This document shows positions 1 to 5,605 of a DNA stretch of 6,142 nucleotides, in pieces. The stretch covers positions 1 to 6,142 of the forward strand of contig CAYGFI010000234.1 of the NCBI GenBank assembly GCA_964349045.1, in the 5' to 3' direction. Both the position numbers and the translations under genes were made by a program. The number at the start of each line of letters is the position of its first letter. Positions within the stretch are counted from its first letter, which is position 1. The notes beneath the pieces were generated by a model. The model was not told where the DNA came from, searched no databases, and saw only the letters and a program-made list of their open reading frames with translations. This stretch comes from JACJXF01 sp964349045 (GTDB lineage Bacteria; Bacteroidota; Bacteroidia; Bacteroidales; GCA-2748055).

Positions 1-50
1 GGGTAAATGGGTGAATGGGTAAATGGGTGAATGGGTAAATGAGTGAGACA
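1..50 (+). repeat. Octamer tandem array A (GTRAATGG units)
   Basis: Six head-to-tail 8-bp units follow each other without spacers. In GTRA phase they start at 3, 11, 19, 27, 35 and 43, alternating GTAAATGG and GTGAATGG and ending in two degenerate units (GTAAATGA, GTGAGACA). The array begins at the window edge, so it may extend further left. Five GGG runs with regular 5-nt loops (positions 1-35) fit the canonical G-quadruplex pattern on the plus strand. There is no reading frame, spacer or conserved repeat length that would suggest CRISPR. The function is unknown. Confidence 0.9.
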
Positions 51-90
51 AAATGGTATTAAATACTATCTGCGTGGAACCCTGCAATTC

Positions 91-170
91 CATTACCCCG
101 TTACCCCGTTACCTCGTTACCCCGTTACCTCGTTACCTCGTAACTCCGTTACCTCGTTACCTCATTACCT
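91..170 (-). repeat. Octamer tandem array B (opposite orientation to A)
   Basis: Ten contiguous 8-bp units fill exactly 80 bp. On the plus strand they read CATTACCC, then variants of CGTTACCC/CGTTACCT (one CGTAACTC), and finally CATTACCT. Read on the minus strand the unit is GTAACGRG, so it shares the GTAA core and period 8 of array A but points the other way. Arrays A and B are separated by about 40 bp and could pair imperfectly (about 6 of 8 bases per unit). The array ends 27 bp before the start codon at 198, so it may lie in that gene's 5' untranslated region. Reading frames through it are low-complexity shadows. Confidence 0.9.
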
Positions 171-197
171 GGCAACAAAACAAAAGAATTTTAACTC

Positions 198-1148
198 ATG
201 CGAAGATTTGTCAAACTTATACTACTGCCCGGTTTATCGTTTTTATTCCTTGAGGGGTACTCCCAGGATTACATGTGGTGGAACACAAAGCACAACTGGG
301 ATGGTGTGACCCATTGGTCCAGGTATATTATAATTTCCCCTGCATACCTGGGGCCTAATGCCCTTCCTGTTCCGGAAACCAAAGACGGATCGTTACCAGC
401 TAAAAGCAGTCTGGAGGTTTCGGTAGAAAATTATTTTAGCCCCGGGGATAATACACAGAATTTATTTTCCAATCTGTATCTGCCTCTTTTTTCTGAAAAG
501 GTGGGCTTAAATATCAGTATGGTTCCCGTAGAACATTTTAAAATGGACACTATTACAAGGGATATTAGAAGGGTAAGAGATTTTGATGGTGAAGGATTCA
601 GCAGTGGTGATTTTTATATCGGAACCTATATCCAGGTGTTAAAGGATTATGAAAGATGGCCGGATATAATGGTATCACTCAACTTGAAAACTGCTTCCGG
701 CGGAAAACTATCTGCAGCAAGATTTACCGATTCGCCGGGGTATTTTTTTGACTTATCAGTGGGAAAGGAATTCAGGTTTTATGATTCTTTCATAAAATCT
801 GTGCGGCCTTACGGAATGGCCGGTTTTTATGCCTGGCAAACCAACCGGGAAGACTATTATCAGAATGATGCGATCCTATATGGCATTGGATATAATTTAC
901 TTTTCAAAAAACTGGAATTACAAAATTCACTTGAAGGGTATTGGGGCTATATCGGGAATGGGGACAGACCGGTTGTTGTCAGCGTAACTTTACAAAGTAA
1001 GAACGATTCAGCGATAAACTTTAAAGTTTCCTTTCAGCATGGGATGATGGATAATTTATATAATTTGTTAAGTGCAGGATTTGAAATTGAATTGAGACCT
1101 ATTACTAAGATTATGTTACCACAGGTGATTACAAGGGTCGGATATTAA
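198..1148 (+). CDS. Exported, probably outer-membrane beta-barrel protein of unknown function
   Basis: This is a 316-residue protein starting at ATG 198. The start fits because it immediately gives a signal peptide: basic MRRFVK, a hydrophobic stretch at about 7-18, and a likely signal peptidase I site after Ser22-Gln23, a common Bacteroidota pattern. The mature part begins DYMWWNTKHNWDGVTHWSRY and contains PNALPVPE around residues 53-60. The rest alternates polar and aromatic or hydrophobic residues in short strands with glycine-rich turns (for example SVGKEFRFY and YGIGYNLLFKKLELQ), and the chain ends in aromatic Tyr. This is the look of an outer-membrane beta-barrel, although no family is recognised and the barrel is inferred. 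No Cys follows the signal peptide, so it is not a lipoprotein. The gene stands alone on its strand, converges on the aspartate kinase, and is preceded by octamer arrays. No TAnnTTTG promoter is visible between array B and the start. Confidence 0.8.
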   Translation: MRRFVKLILLPGLSFLFLEGYSQDYMWWNTKHNWDGVTHWSRYIIISPAYLGPNALPVPETKDGSLPAKSSLEVSVENYFSPGDNTQNLFSNLYLPLFSEKVGLNISMVPVEHFKMDTITRDIRRVRDFDGEGFSSGDFYIGTYIQVLKDYERWPDIMVSLNLKTASGGKLSAARFTDSPGYFFDLSVGKEFRFYDSFIKSVRPYGMAGFYAWQTNREDYYQNDAILYGIGYNLLFKKLELQNSLEGYWGYIGNGDRPVVVSVTLQSKNDSAINFKVSFQHGMMDNLYNLLSAGFEIELRPITKIMLPQVITRVGY

Positions 1149-1169
1149 TCTCTTTAAAAACGTCATTTA

Positions 1170-1192
1170 CTTCTTAATAAAACATTAAGGAG
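1170..1192. terminator. Possible bidirectional terminator hairpin
   Basis: An inverted repeat lies in the 80-bp gap between two convergent stop codons. CTTCTTAAT (1170-1178) pairs with ATTAAGGAG (1184-1192) as a 9-bp stem with one G-U pair and a 5-nt AAAAC loop. The stem is AT-rich and no clean T-run follows on the plus strand. On the minus strand TTTTT follows about 11 nt further on. The position between convergent genes is the best argument for a terminator; the structure alone is modest. Confidence 0.4.
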
Positions 1193-1228
1193 AAATTGGT
1201 TCCTTTCATCTGAATCCACGAAAATGAT

Positions 1229-2617
1229 TTATTTTACATTAAAACAAAGTGCATCATTTAATGCAATTATCGCCTCCTTATAGTTTTCTCTATTTATTAC
1301 AAACTGAATATTGATCTGGCTCAGCGATTGCGACATGGCCGCGATATTGATGTCTCTTTCTGCAAGTGCAGCGGTCGCCTTGGCTATGACACCGGGTTTT
1401 GAAATAGAAGTTCCAAGACCGCAAACGAGTGCACAGGGCAATACTGTAATTTTTGAGTATTTGCTTTTCAACTCGTTAACCAGCTCTTCTTTGAGATCTT
1501 TTTCCCAGATTACCTGGGTAATGCTATTAGCATTAGTTGCTTTCAGAATGTAACTGACCTTGTGTTGCTGATAGATCTGCATTATTCCAAGGTCAAATCC
1601 AACCTGTCCAACCATAAGGGGATCATGAACCTCTATGGCAACCACCTTATCAGTTCCGGTAATAATCTGTACGCGTCCATTATCAGAGATAAAATCCTTG
1701 GAGATCAGGGTTCCCGGGTGCCCAGGCTGAAAAGTATTTTTCAAACGTATATTGATTCCCGCCACCTCAAGAGGTTTGGATGCTTTGGGGTGGATGGCTT
1801 CCATACCAACATCGGCAAGCTGATCGGCAACATTAAAGTTGGTATGGCCCACCGGCACCGATTTATCTTCTCCCACGATATTGGGATCGGCTGAAGAAAG
1901 GTGAAACTCTTTGTGGATCACTGCTTCATCTGCTTTTACAGCAATGGCGATTTTACTGAAAGTAACCTCGGAGTATCCGCGGTCGAACTCTCTCATAATC
2001 CCTTCAGTACCTTTGGTATATCCGGTAGCAACCGGCAGGATTTTGGTAAAATCAATATTTTTAAAGGCAAGAATTATTCTTTCATCAATGGTCAGGAATT
2101 CGGGATCATTAAATCCGCACAGATCGATAAAAAGACTTTTTACCCCGTTATTTTCAAGGATATTTACCGAATTATAAGCAGAATGAGCCTCTCCAATGCT
2201 GGATAGTATTTCCCGGGCAGCGAGAAGAATGTTGGTTTTATTCACATAACCTGTTGCGAGCACTGCGCCAAGACTTTTCAGGTAATTCTTTGCCTGGCAG
2301 ATCCGGTCGGTGATAAAATCGTCTGCCTGTTTAAGGTTAAGCCCGATGGGAGCCAACTCTGCATTTATTGCAACCAGTTTGAGAAGCAGCTCATCAAGGG
2401 CAGTTGAATAGTTTTCCCTTTTCTCAAATTTTGAATAGATACCGGGAGTCCCGTTTTTCTTATGCTCGAGGAGCCAGTTGGTAACATTGTTATATGCTGA
2501 AACCACAAGGATGCGGTTGTAATAATCCCCTTTGGATCTTTGTCCGAGTATGATATTTTTCAAAACCTCATCAAAGCGGGACATGGATGTGCCGCCGATT
2601 TTTTCTACCGTTAACAT
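1229..2617 (-). CDS. ask: Aspartate kinase, ectoine-type (AK-Ectoine) lineage
   Basis: This 462-residue protein phosphorylates L-aspartate with ATP in the cytoplasm, the first step toward lysine/diaminopimelate, threonine, methionine or ectoine. An amino-acid-kinase domain (about 1-305) has K6-IGGTS at the N terminus, ILVVSAY at 36-42, GYTKG at 199-203, RGYSEVTF at 213-220, HKEFHLSSADP at 235-245, IHPKAS at 275-280 and NTFQPGHPGTLI at 294-305. Two ACT-like regulatory regions follow (about 315-385 and 392-460). Ordinary LysC proteins have KFGGTS, GRGGSDYTA and DVDGVYTADPR at the equivalent sites. From memory, the variants here match the specialised aspartokinase (Ask_Ect) of ectoine gene clusters. 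No ectABC genes are in the window, so the physiological branch is open. The ATG at 2617 puts the KIGGTS motif at the expected distance from the N terminus. A likely -7 box lies just upstream, so the gene probably has its own promoter. No frameshift or missing core motif is seen. Confidence 0.9.
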   Translation of the reverse strand: MLTVEKIGGTSMSRFDEVLKNIILGQRSKGDYYNRILVVSAYNNVTNWLLEHKKNGTPGIYSKFEKRENYSTALDELLLKLVAINAELAPIGLNLKQADDFITDRICQAKNYLKSLGAVLATGYVNKTNILLAAREILSSIGEAHSAYNSVNILENNGVKSLFIDLCGFNDPEFLTIDERIILAFKNIDFTKILPVATGYTKGTEGIMREFDRGYSEVTFSKIAIAVKADEAVIHKEFHLSSADPNIVGEDKSVPVGHTNFNVADQLADVGMEAIHPKASKPLEVAGINIRLKNTFQPGHPGTLISKDFISDNGRVQIITGTDKVVAIEVHDPLMVGQVGFDLGIMQIYQQHKVSYILKATNANSITQVIWEKDLKEELVNELKSKYSKITVLPCALVCGLGTSISKPGVIAKATAALAERDINIAAMSQSLSQINIQFVINRENYKEAIIALNDALCFNVK

Positions 2618-2643
2618 ATCAGAGTTTTAATGTTTTTGGGGAA

Positions 2644-2651
2644 CAAAAGTA
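2644..2651 (-). promoter_or_regulatory. -7 box (TAnnTTTG) for the aspartate kinase gene
   Basis: The minus strand reads TACTTTTG, an exact match to the Bacteroidota -7 consensus TAnnTTTG. It ends 26 bp before the ATG at 2617, which would give a short leader of about 20 nt. I do not see a good TTTG -33 element at the usual 19-21 bp distance, so the match rests on the -7 box and its position. Confidence 0.45.
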
Positions 2652-2832
2652 AGCAGAAATATTAAAAAGGTTTCAGCTTTTTGGGAATTGAAGAAAAAAA
2701 CTTTCAAAAAGATATTATAACTCATATTTTTGTTACAGATCAAAAAAAATTTAAACGCATATTCCACTATCCGGGATCGCTAAGACAGTTTAAAAACGCG
2801 GTTCAACTGTGCATTCCACCGGGTTATTGGTG

Positions 2833-2847
2833 TCAGCCTATGGCTGA
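2833..2847. repeat. Short perfect hairpin TCAGCC-TAT-GGCTGA
   Basis: Six perfectly complementary base pairs flank a 3-nt loop. On the plus strand it is followed by TCGGGG and then TTTTATTTT, a weak terminator-like context because the T-run is displaced by 6 nt. It lies inside the candidate small RNA and could be an internal helix of it. Confidence 0.35.
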
Positions 2848-2899
2848 TCGGGGTTTTATTTTAAAGTTGGATGGCAGAATCAGTATGATACTTGAACCT

Positions 2900-2925
2900 A
2901 AGTTTCTGAAGGAAACTTTATTTTA
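2900..2925 (+). terminator. Possible intrinsic terminator of a plus-strand transcript
   Basis: AAGTTTC and GAAACTT form a perfect 7-bp stem around TGAAG, followed by the T-rich TATTTT. The stem is AT-rich, hence weak. Nothing equivalent follows it on the minus strand, so if it works it terminates plus-strand transcription only. It overlaps the last codons of the 2681-2932 frame, which argues against that frame being an ordinary gene. Confidence 0.3.
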
Positions 2926-2993
2926 CCTGTAAAATTTTCGTTTTTATTTCATTACCGGCTTTAGTCAACAAGAAGTAGTTTCAATCAATTCTC

Positions 2994-3025
2994 CCGTCAC
3001 GATTGTCACGCCGTCACTTCATCAC
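2994..3025 (-). repeat. Octamer array C (degenerate GTGACGGN units)
   Basis: On the plus strand the segment reads CCGTCAC, GATTGTCAC, GCCGTCAC, TTCATCAC, which places a TCAC core every 8 or 9 bp. On the minus strand this is GTGATGAA, GTGACGGC, GTGACAATC, GTGACGGG, keeping the GTGA core and near-octamer period of arrays A and D. It sits 10 bp downstream of the pyrC stop codon. It is shorter and more degenerate than the other arrays. Confidence 0.6.
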
Positions 3026-3035
3026 ACTCCTACCT

Positions 3036-4376
3036 CTATCTCAAAAACCTCAACGCCATCGAATGCACCCCGTTCTCTACCACTTCCCCGTGCTGGTAAA
3101 CAATTTTACCATTTACAAAAGTCAGCTCGACTTTGTGATGTATGATTTCACCTTCAAGGGGTGACCAATGGCATTTATACAGGACGTTCGAAATAGTAAT
3201 TTCAAAAGATTTATCAGGATTCACAAGCACCAGGTCGGCATAATATCCCTCACGGATATAACCACGACGGTCTATTTTAAAGAGATCTGCCGGGGCATGA
3301 CACATTTTATGCACGACTTTTTCGATAGTAAATACGCCCCGCTTCACAAATTCGAGCATTGCGAGGAGGCTGTGTTGTACCATGGGTCCACCCGATGGAG
3401 CCTGGAAATACCGGTTTGCCTTTTCAATAAGAGTGTGGGGTGCGTGGTCAGTGGCAATAACATCGATCCTGTCATCTATAACTGCATCAATCAGCGAGAG
3501 ACGGTCCCTTTCCGTTTTTATTGCAGGATTCCATTTAATTAAAGTGTCCCTGCTATCATAATATGTATTGTTAAACCATAGGTGGTGAATACAAGCCTCC
3601 GCGGTAATCTTTTTACCGGTAACCGGTCCTTTTTCGAAAAGTGAGAGTTCACGGGCGGTAGATAGGTGAAGTACATGTAATTGGGAGCTGTATTTATGAG
3701 CCAGCTCAACAGCCAGAGATGATGAAATAAAGCAGGCTTCTTCACTGCGTATCAGGGGATGGCAGCCCATAGGGATATCTTCGCCGTATTTATGTTTATA
3801 CTTGATTGTGTTATCCCTTATTGTAGCTTCATCTTCACAATGAGTGGCAATCAGGACGGGCGATTCGGCAAATATTTTTTCCAGACTCAGGCGGTTATCC
3901 ACCAGCATATTTCCGGTTGAGGCTCCCATGAAAATTTTCACTCCGCAGGTTGTTGTTTTATCCACTTTATGAATTTCAGCTAAATTATCGTTGGTGGCTC
4001 CTAAATAAAAGGAATAATTAGCTGCGGAACGGGTTGAGGCGAGTTCAAATTTTTCTTCAAGATGGTGAATTGAAATAGTCTGAGGGCTGGTATTTGGCAT
4101 TTCCATATAGGATGTAACACCTCCGGCAACAGCAGCACGTGATTCGGATTTAATGTCGCCTTTATGTGTAAGACCGGGTTCCCGAAAATGGACCTGATCG
4201 TCGATAACACCCGGTAAAAGGATCTTATTTTTCCCATTTATGATGGTAGTATTTTTATCTGTTGGGATATCGGTTTCTGAAACCCTGGATATAAATTCGC
4301 CATCAATAAGGACATTCCCGATAAACGAGCGACCTTCATTGACGATCGTTGCGTTTTTGATCAGAATTTTTGACAT
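3036..4376 (-). CDS. pyrC: Dihydroorotase, class I (PyrC)
   Basis: This 446-residue cytoplasmic zinc amidohydrolase interconverts N-carbamoyl-L-aspartate and L-dihydroorotate, the third step of pyrimidine synthesis. Its length is normal for the class. Visible motifs are the metal-binding segment DDQVHFREPGLTHKGD (59-74, with H63 and substrate-binding R65), MPNTSPQT (93-100), the lysine that is carboxylated in this family (K147 in GVKIFMGAS), metal ligands H179 (ATHCEDE) and H237 (HVLHLSTA), and catalytic D310 in IATDHAPH. The usual HxH at the first motif is QxH here (Q61), which I recall as typical of Bacteroidota enzymes rather than a defect. The C-terminal part (about 370-430) has the expected small composite beta domain (REGYYADLVLVN, FVNGKIVY). 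The ATG at 4376 lies 2 bp after the stop of the glycosyltransferase gene, so the two are very likely cotranscribed and translationally coupled. Its stop is TAG, and the next gene on the strand lies more than 400 bp away. Confidence 0.96.
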   Translation of the reverse strand: MSKILIKNATIVNEGRSFIGNVLIDGEFISRVSETDIPTDKNTTIINGKNKILLPGVIDDQVHFREPGLTHKGDIKSESRAAVAGGVTSYMEMPNTSPQTISIHHLEEKFELASTRSAANYSFYLGATNDNLAEIHKVDKTTTCGVKIFMGASTGNMLVDNRLSLEKIFAESPVLIATHCEDEATIRDNTIKYKHKYGEDIPMGCHPLIRSEEACFISSSLAVELAHKYSSQLHVLHLSTARELSLFEKGPVTGKKITAEACIHHLWFNNTYYDSRDTLIKWNPAIKTERDRLSLIDAVIDDRIDVIATDHAPHTLIEKANRYFQAPSGGPMVQHSLLAMLEFVKRGVFTIEKVVHKMCHAPADLFKIDRRGYIREGYYADLVLVNPDKSFEITISNVLYKCHWSPLEGEIIHHKVELTFVNGKIVYQHGEVVENGVHSMALRFLR

Positions 4377-4378
4377 GG

Positions 4379-5116
4379 TTAAGTGGTTCTATTATAGGAT
4401 CGGAAGAAACTGGTAAACTTCATTTTGACCACGCCCCATATGGCCTCAGAGACGATCCCCCCATTCATTTTGGAAGATCCTTCTTTTCGTTCGGTGAATA
4501 TAATAGGTACTTCAACGATCCGGAAACCATATTTCCAGGTGGTAAACTTCATTTCGATCTGGAATGCATAACCCTTGAACCTGATTTTATCCAGATTAAT
4601 AGTTTCAAGGACCTTACGGGAATAACACACAAATCCCGCGGTTGAATCCCGTACGGCCATCCGGGTGATAAACCGCACGTAAACGGATGCAAAGTAAGAG
4701 ATCAGAACACGGCCCATTGGCCAGTTAACCACATTTACTCCCGAGATGTAGCGGGATCCGATCGCCATATCAGCTCCACCGGATTGACAAATGTTATGAA
4801 TAGGAATCAGATCTTCGGGATTATGGGAAAAGTCGGCATCCATCTCAAATATATACAGATAGTGTCTTCCGAGCGCCCATTTAAATCCCTCAATATAAGC
4901 GGTACCCAAACCCAGTTTACCAGCTCTCTCATATAAATGGAGTTGCTGCGGGTAATCATATTGGAGGAGTTTTACAATGCCTGCAGTACCATCGGGAGAA
5001 TTGTCGTCAATAATGAGTATATCAAATTTTGTTTCAAGGGAGATAACCTTTCTTATGAGCTTTTCAATATTCTCCTTTTCATTATATGTAGGTATGATGA
5101 CAAGGTTTTCGTGCAC
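4379..5116 (-). CDS. GT2 glycosyltransferase, polyprenol-phosphate mannose synthase (DPM1) type
   Basis: This 245-residue GT-A fold, family 2 enzyme probably transfers a sugar (mannose in characterised DPM1 relatives) from a nucleotide sugar to polyprenyl phosphate at the inner face of the membrane, giving a lipid-linked donor for envelope glycosylation. Motifs are IIPTYNEKENI (7-17), IIDDNSPDGT (35-44), ERAGKLGLGTAYIEGF (63-78), the metal-binding DAD in MDADFSHNP (92-100), GSRYISG (120-126), DSTAGF (157-162), FKGYAFQIEM (180-189) and ERKEGSSKM (209-217), all typical of DPM1-like enzymes. No C-terminal transmembrane segments follow, so it resembles the short soluble or peripheral DPM1 type. 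The start is GTG at 5116: no ATG occurs between it and the upstream in-frame stop (5159-5161), and it gives the normal distance to the first motif. The sugar specificity is inferred from family membership. It is followed 2 bp later by pyrC. Confidence 0.9.
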   Translation of the reverse strand: MHENLVIIPTYNEKENIEKLIRKVISLETKFDILIIDDNSPDGTAGIVKLLQYDYPQQLHLYERAGKLGLGTAYIEGFKWALGRHYLYIFEMDADFSHNPEDLIPIHNICQSGGADMAIGSRYISGVNVVNWPMGRVLISYFASVYVRFITRMAVRDSTAGFVCYSRKVLETINLDKIRFKGYAFQIEMKFTTWKYGFRIVEVPIIFTERKEGSSKMNGGIVSEAIWGVVKMKFTSFFRSYNRTT

Positions 5117-5192
5117 TGGGATCAGTATTACTTTTAGTTTGGGGCAAGTTACGGAATTTTATGATAATGAGTATCTGGGATAGTTAAAAAAT

Positions 5193-5256
5193 GTGAATGA
5201 GTGAGAGAATGGGTGAATGAGTGCAGCACTCATTCACTCATTTACACTTTCACTCC
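5193..5256. repeat. Octamer array D, head-to-head palindrome
   Basis: The left arm reads GTGAATGA, GTGAGAGA, ATGG, GTGAATGA, GTGC. The right arm, read on the minus strand from 5253, is GTGAAAGT, GTAAATGA, GTGAATGA, GTGC. The inner 12 bases of each arm (5213-5224 and 5226-5237) are perfectly complementary around a single A at 5225, and pairing continues imperfectly outward. The unit GTRAATGR is the same as in array A, and GAGTGAGA occurs in both. It lies between two divergent transcription units, so it is not in the normal place for a terminator of either. Confidence 0.85.
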
Positions 5257-5264
5257 TGTACAGG
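5255..5264. repeat. Perfect 10-bp palindrome CCTGTACAGG
   Basis: A self-complementary decamer abuts the outer edge of octamer array D. It could be a dimeric protein binding site or chance. Nothing else supports a role. Confidence 0.3.
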
Positions 5265-5343
5265 GTATCCCCATTATTTATTAATCCCTAATCCCCTGAA
5301 ATACAGTCTCCATAGGTTTTTATCAAAATTTCCCTTAAAAACA

Positions 5344-5375
5344 TTTGGTAAGTCAAAAAAGCCCTTCTATATTTG
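5344..5375 (+). promoter_or_regulatory. rRNA promoter P1
   Basis: TTTG (5344-5347) and TATATTTG (5368-5375) are separated by 20 bp, matching the Bacteroidota sigma-A consensus. The -7 box is followed by GCAGCCCC, similar to the GCA-plus-C sequence after the other three promoters. Unlike P2-P4, no boxA-like sequence follows at 22-26 nt. It is the farthest of the four from the 16S gene (about 420 bp). Confidence 0.6.
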
Positions 5376-5445
5376 CAGCCCCAAACGCGGGAAAAAGATG
5401 TTAAAAAAGCCACGTATAAAAAGGGTAAAAATAAATAAAGATTAA

Positions 5446-5478
5446 TTTGCAGATGTAAAAAGAATTTCCTTATCTTTG
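5446..5478 (+). promoter_or_regulatory. rRNA promoter P2
   Basis: TTTG (5446-5449) and TATCTTTG (5471-5478) are 21 bp apart. The -7 box is followed by GCACCCGCTTT, almost the same as after P3. A boxA-like TTCTTTGAA follows about 23 nt after the -7 box. The start of transcription would be near 5485. Confidence 0.65.
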
Positions 5479-5500
5479 CACCCGCTTTGAATGAAAATTT

Positions 5501-5513
5501 CTTCTTTGAAAGG
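5501..5513 (+). promoter_or_regulatory. boxA-like antitermination element, copy 1
   Basis: CTTCTTTGAAAGG resembles the boxA (NusB/NusE binding) sequences found in rRNA leaders and lies just downstream of P2. The assignment rests on its location, its similarity to the two later copies and resemblance to rRNA boxA; it is not a proven site. Confidence 0.4.
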
Positions 5514-5553
5514 TGATTATAAAATTAAAAGGATCTGAAAACTTTTAAAAAGA

Positions 5554-5584
5554 TTTGGAGGATTAAAAAAAGGAATTACCTTTG
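5554..5584 (+). promoter_or_regulatory. rRNA promoter P3
   Basis: TTTG (5554-5557) and TACCTTTG (5577-5584) are exactly 19 bp apart, the best match of the four to the Bacteroidota consensus. The -7 box is followed by GCAACCGCTTT, nearly identical to the sequence after P2. A boxA-like sequence follows 22 nt downstream. Confidence 0.7.
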
Positions 5585-5605
5585 CAACCGCTTTTAGAAA
5601 AGCAA

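Larger units (their letters stand above)
2702..2925 (+). ncRNA. Candidate small RNA unit (promoter-like start, terminator-like end)
   Basis: On the plus strand TATTTTTG (2725-2732) matches the -7 consensus TAnnTTTG, with TTTC (2702-2705; one base off TTTG) 19 bp upstream. Near the other end AAGTTTC (2900-2906) and GAAACTT (2912-2918) form a perfect 7-bp stem with a 5-nt loop, followed by TATTTT. This would give a transcript of roughly 185 nt starting near 2740. Inside it are two more inverted repeats: ACAGTT (2785-2790) with AACTGT (2805-2810), and TCAGCC (2833-2838) with GGCTGA (2842-2847). A partial direct repeat, ATTCCAC then CCGGG, occurs at 2761-2775 and 2813-2823. No known RNA family is recognised. 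The alternative is a small unrecognised protein gene (2681-2932), or non-functional AT-rich sequence. Confidence 0.25.
2618..3035. other. 418-bp intergenic gap between pyrC and the aspartate kinase gene
   Basis: No convincing protein gene is present. The only long frame is an 83-codon plus-strand frame from TTG 2681 to TAA 2932. It has no recognisable domain, and a promoter-like sequence lies inside it. The gap contains a -7 box for the downstream kinase, a promoter-to-terminator unit on the plus strand (2702-2925), two perfect short hairpins, and a short octamer array at 2994-3025. The gap is unusually long compared with the 2-bp spacing upstream of pyrC. Confidence 0.6.

Noticed and set aside
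1..170. CRISPR array
   Set aside because: The units are 8 bp and contiguous, with no unique spacers.
43..309. Two overlapping plus-strand reading frames across the octamer arrays (43-309 and 53-253)
   Set aside because: Their products are repetitive strings (VTPLPRYP-like) created by translating array B, and they run out of frame into the real gene at 198.
1311..2206. Plus-strand frames opposite the aspartate kinase gene
   Set aside because: They are antisense shadows of a well-supported minus-strand gene, with no domains of their own.
2681..2932. 83-codon plus-strand frame in the pyrC-kinase gap
   Set aside because: It has a TTG start, no recognised domain, and a terminator-like hairpin in its last codons. 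It is kept only as an alternative to the small RNA candidate.
3168..4237. Frames on both strands overlapping pyrC (3168-3542, 3539-3745, 4001-4237)
   Set aside because: pyrC is complete and continuous with all expected motifs; these are shadows in other frames.
5146..5152. Promoter for the glycosyltransferase gene (minus strand TAACTTGC)
   Set aside because: It lacks one T of TAnnTTTG and has no TTTG about 19-21 bp upstream, so it is too weak to annotate.
4370..5183. Plus-strand frames opposite the glycosyltransferase gene
   Set aside because: They are antisense to a gene with intact GT2 motifs and show no independent support.
5221..5445. 74-codon plus-strand frame starting in octamer array D
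   Set aside because: It begins inside the palindrome and runs through rRNA promoter P1; its lysine-rich tail reflects A-rich leader DNA.
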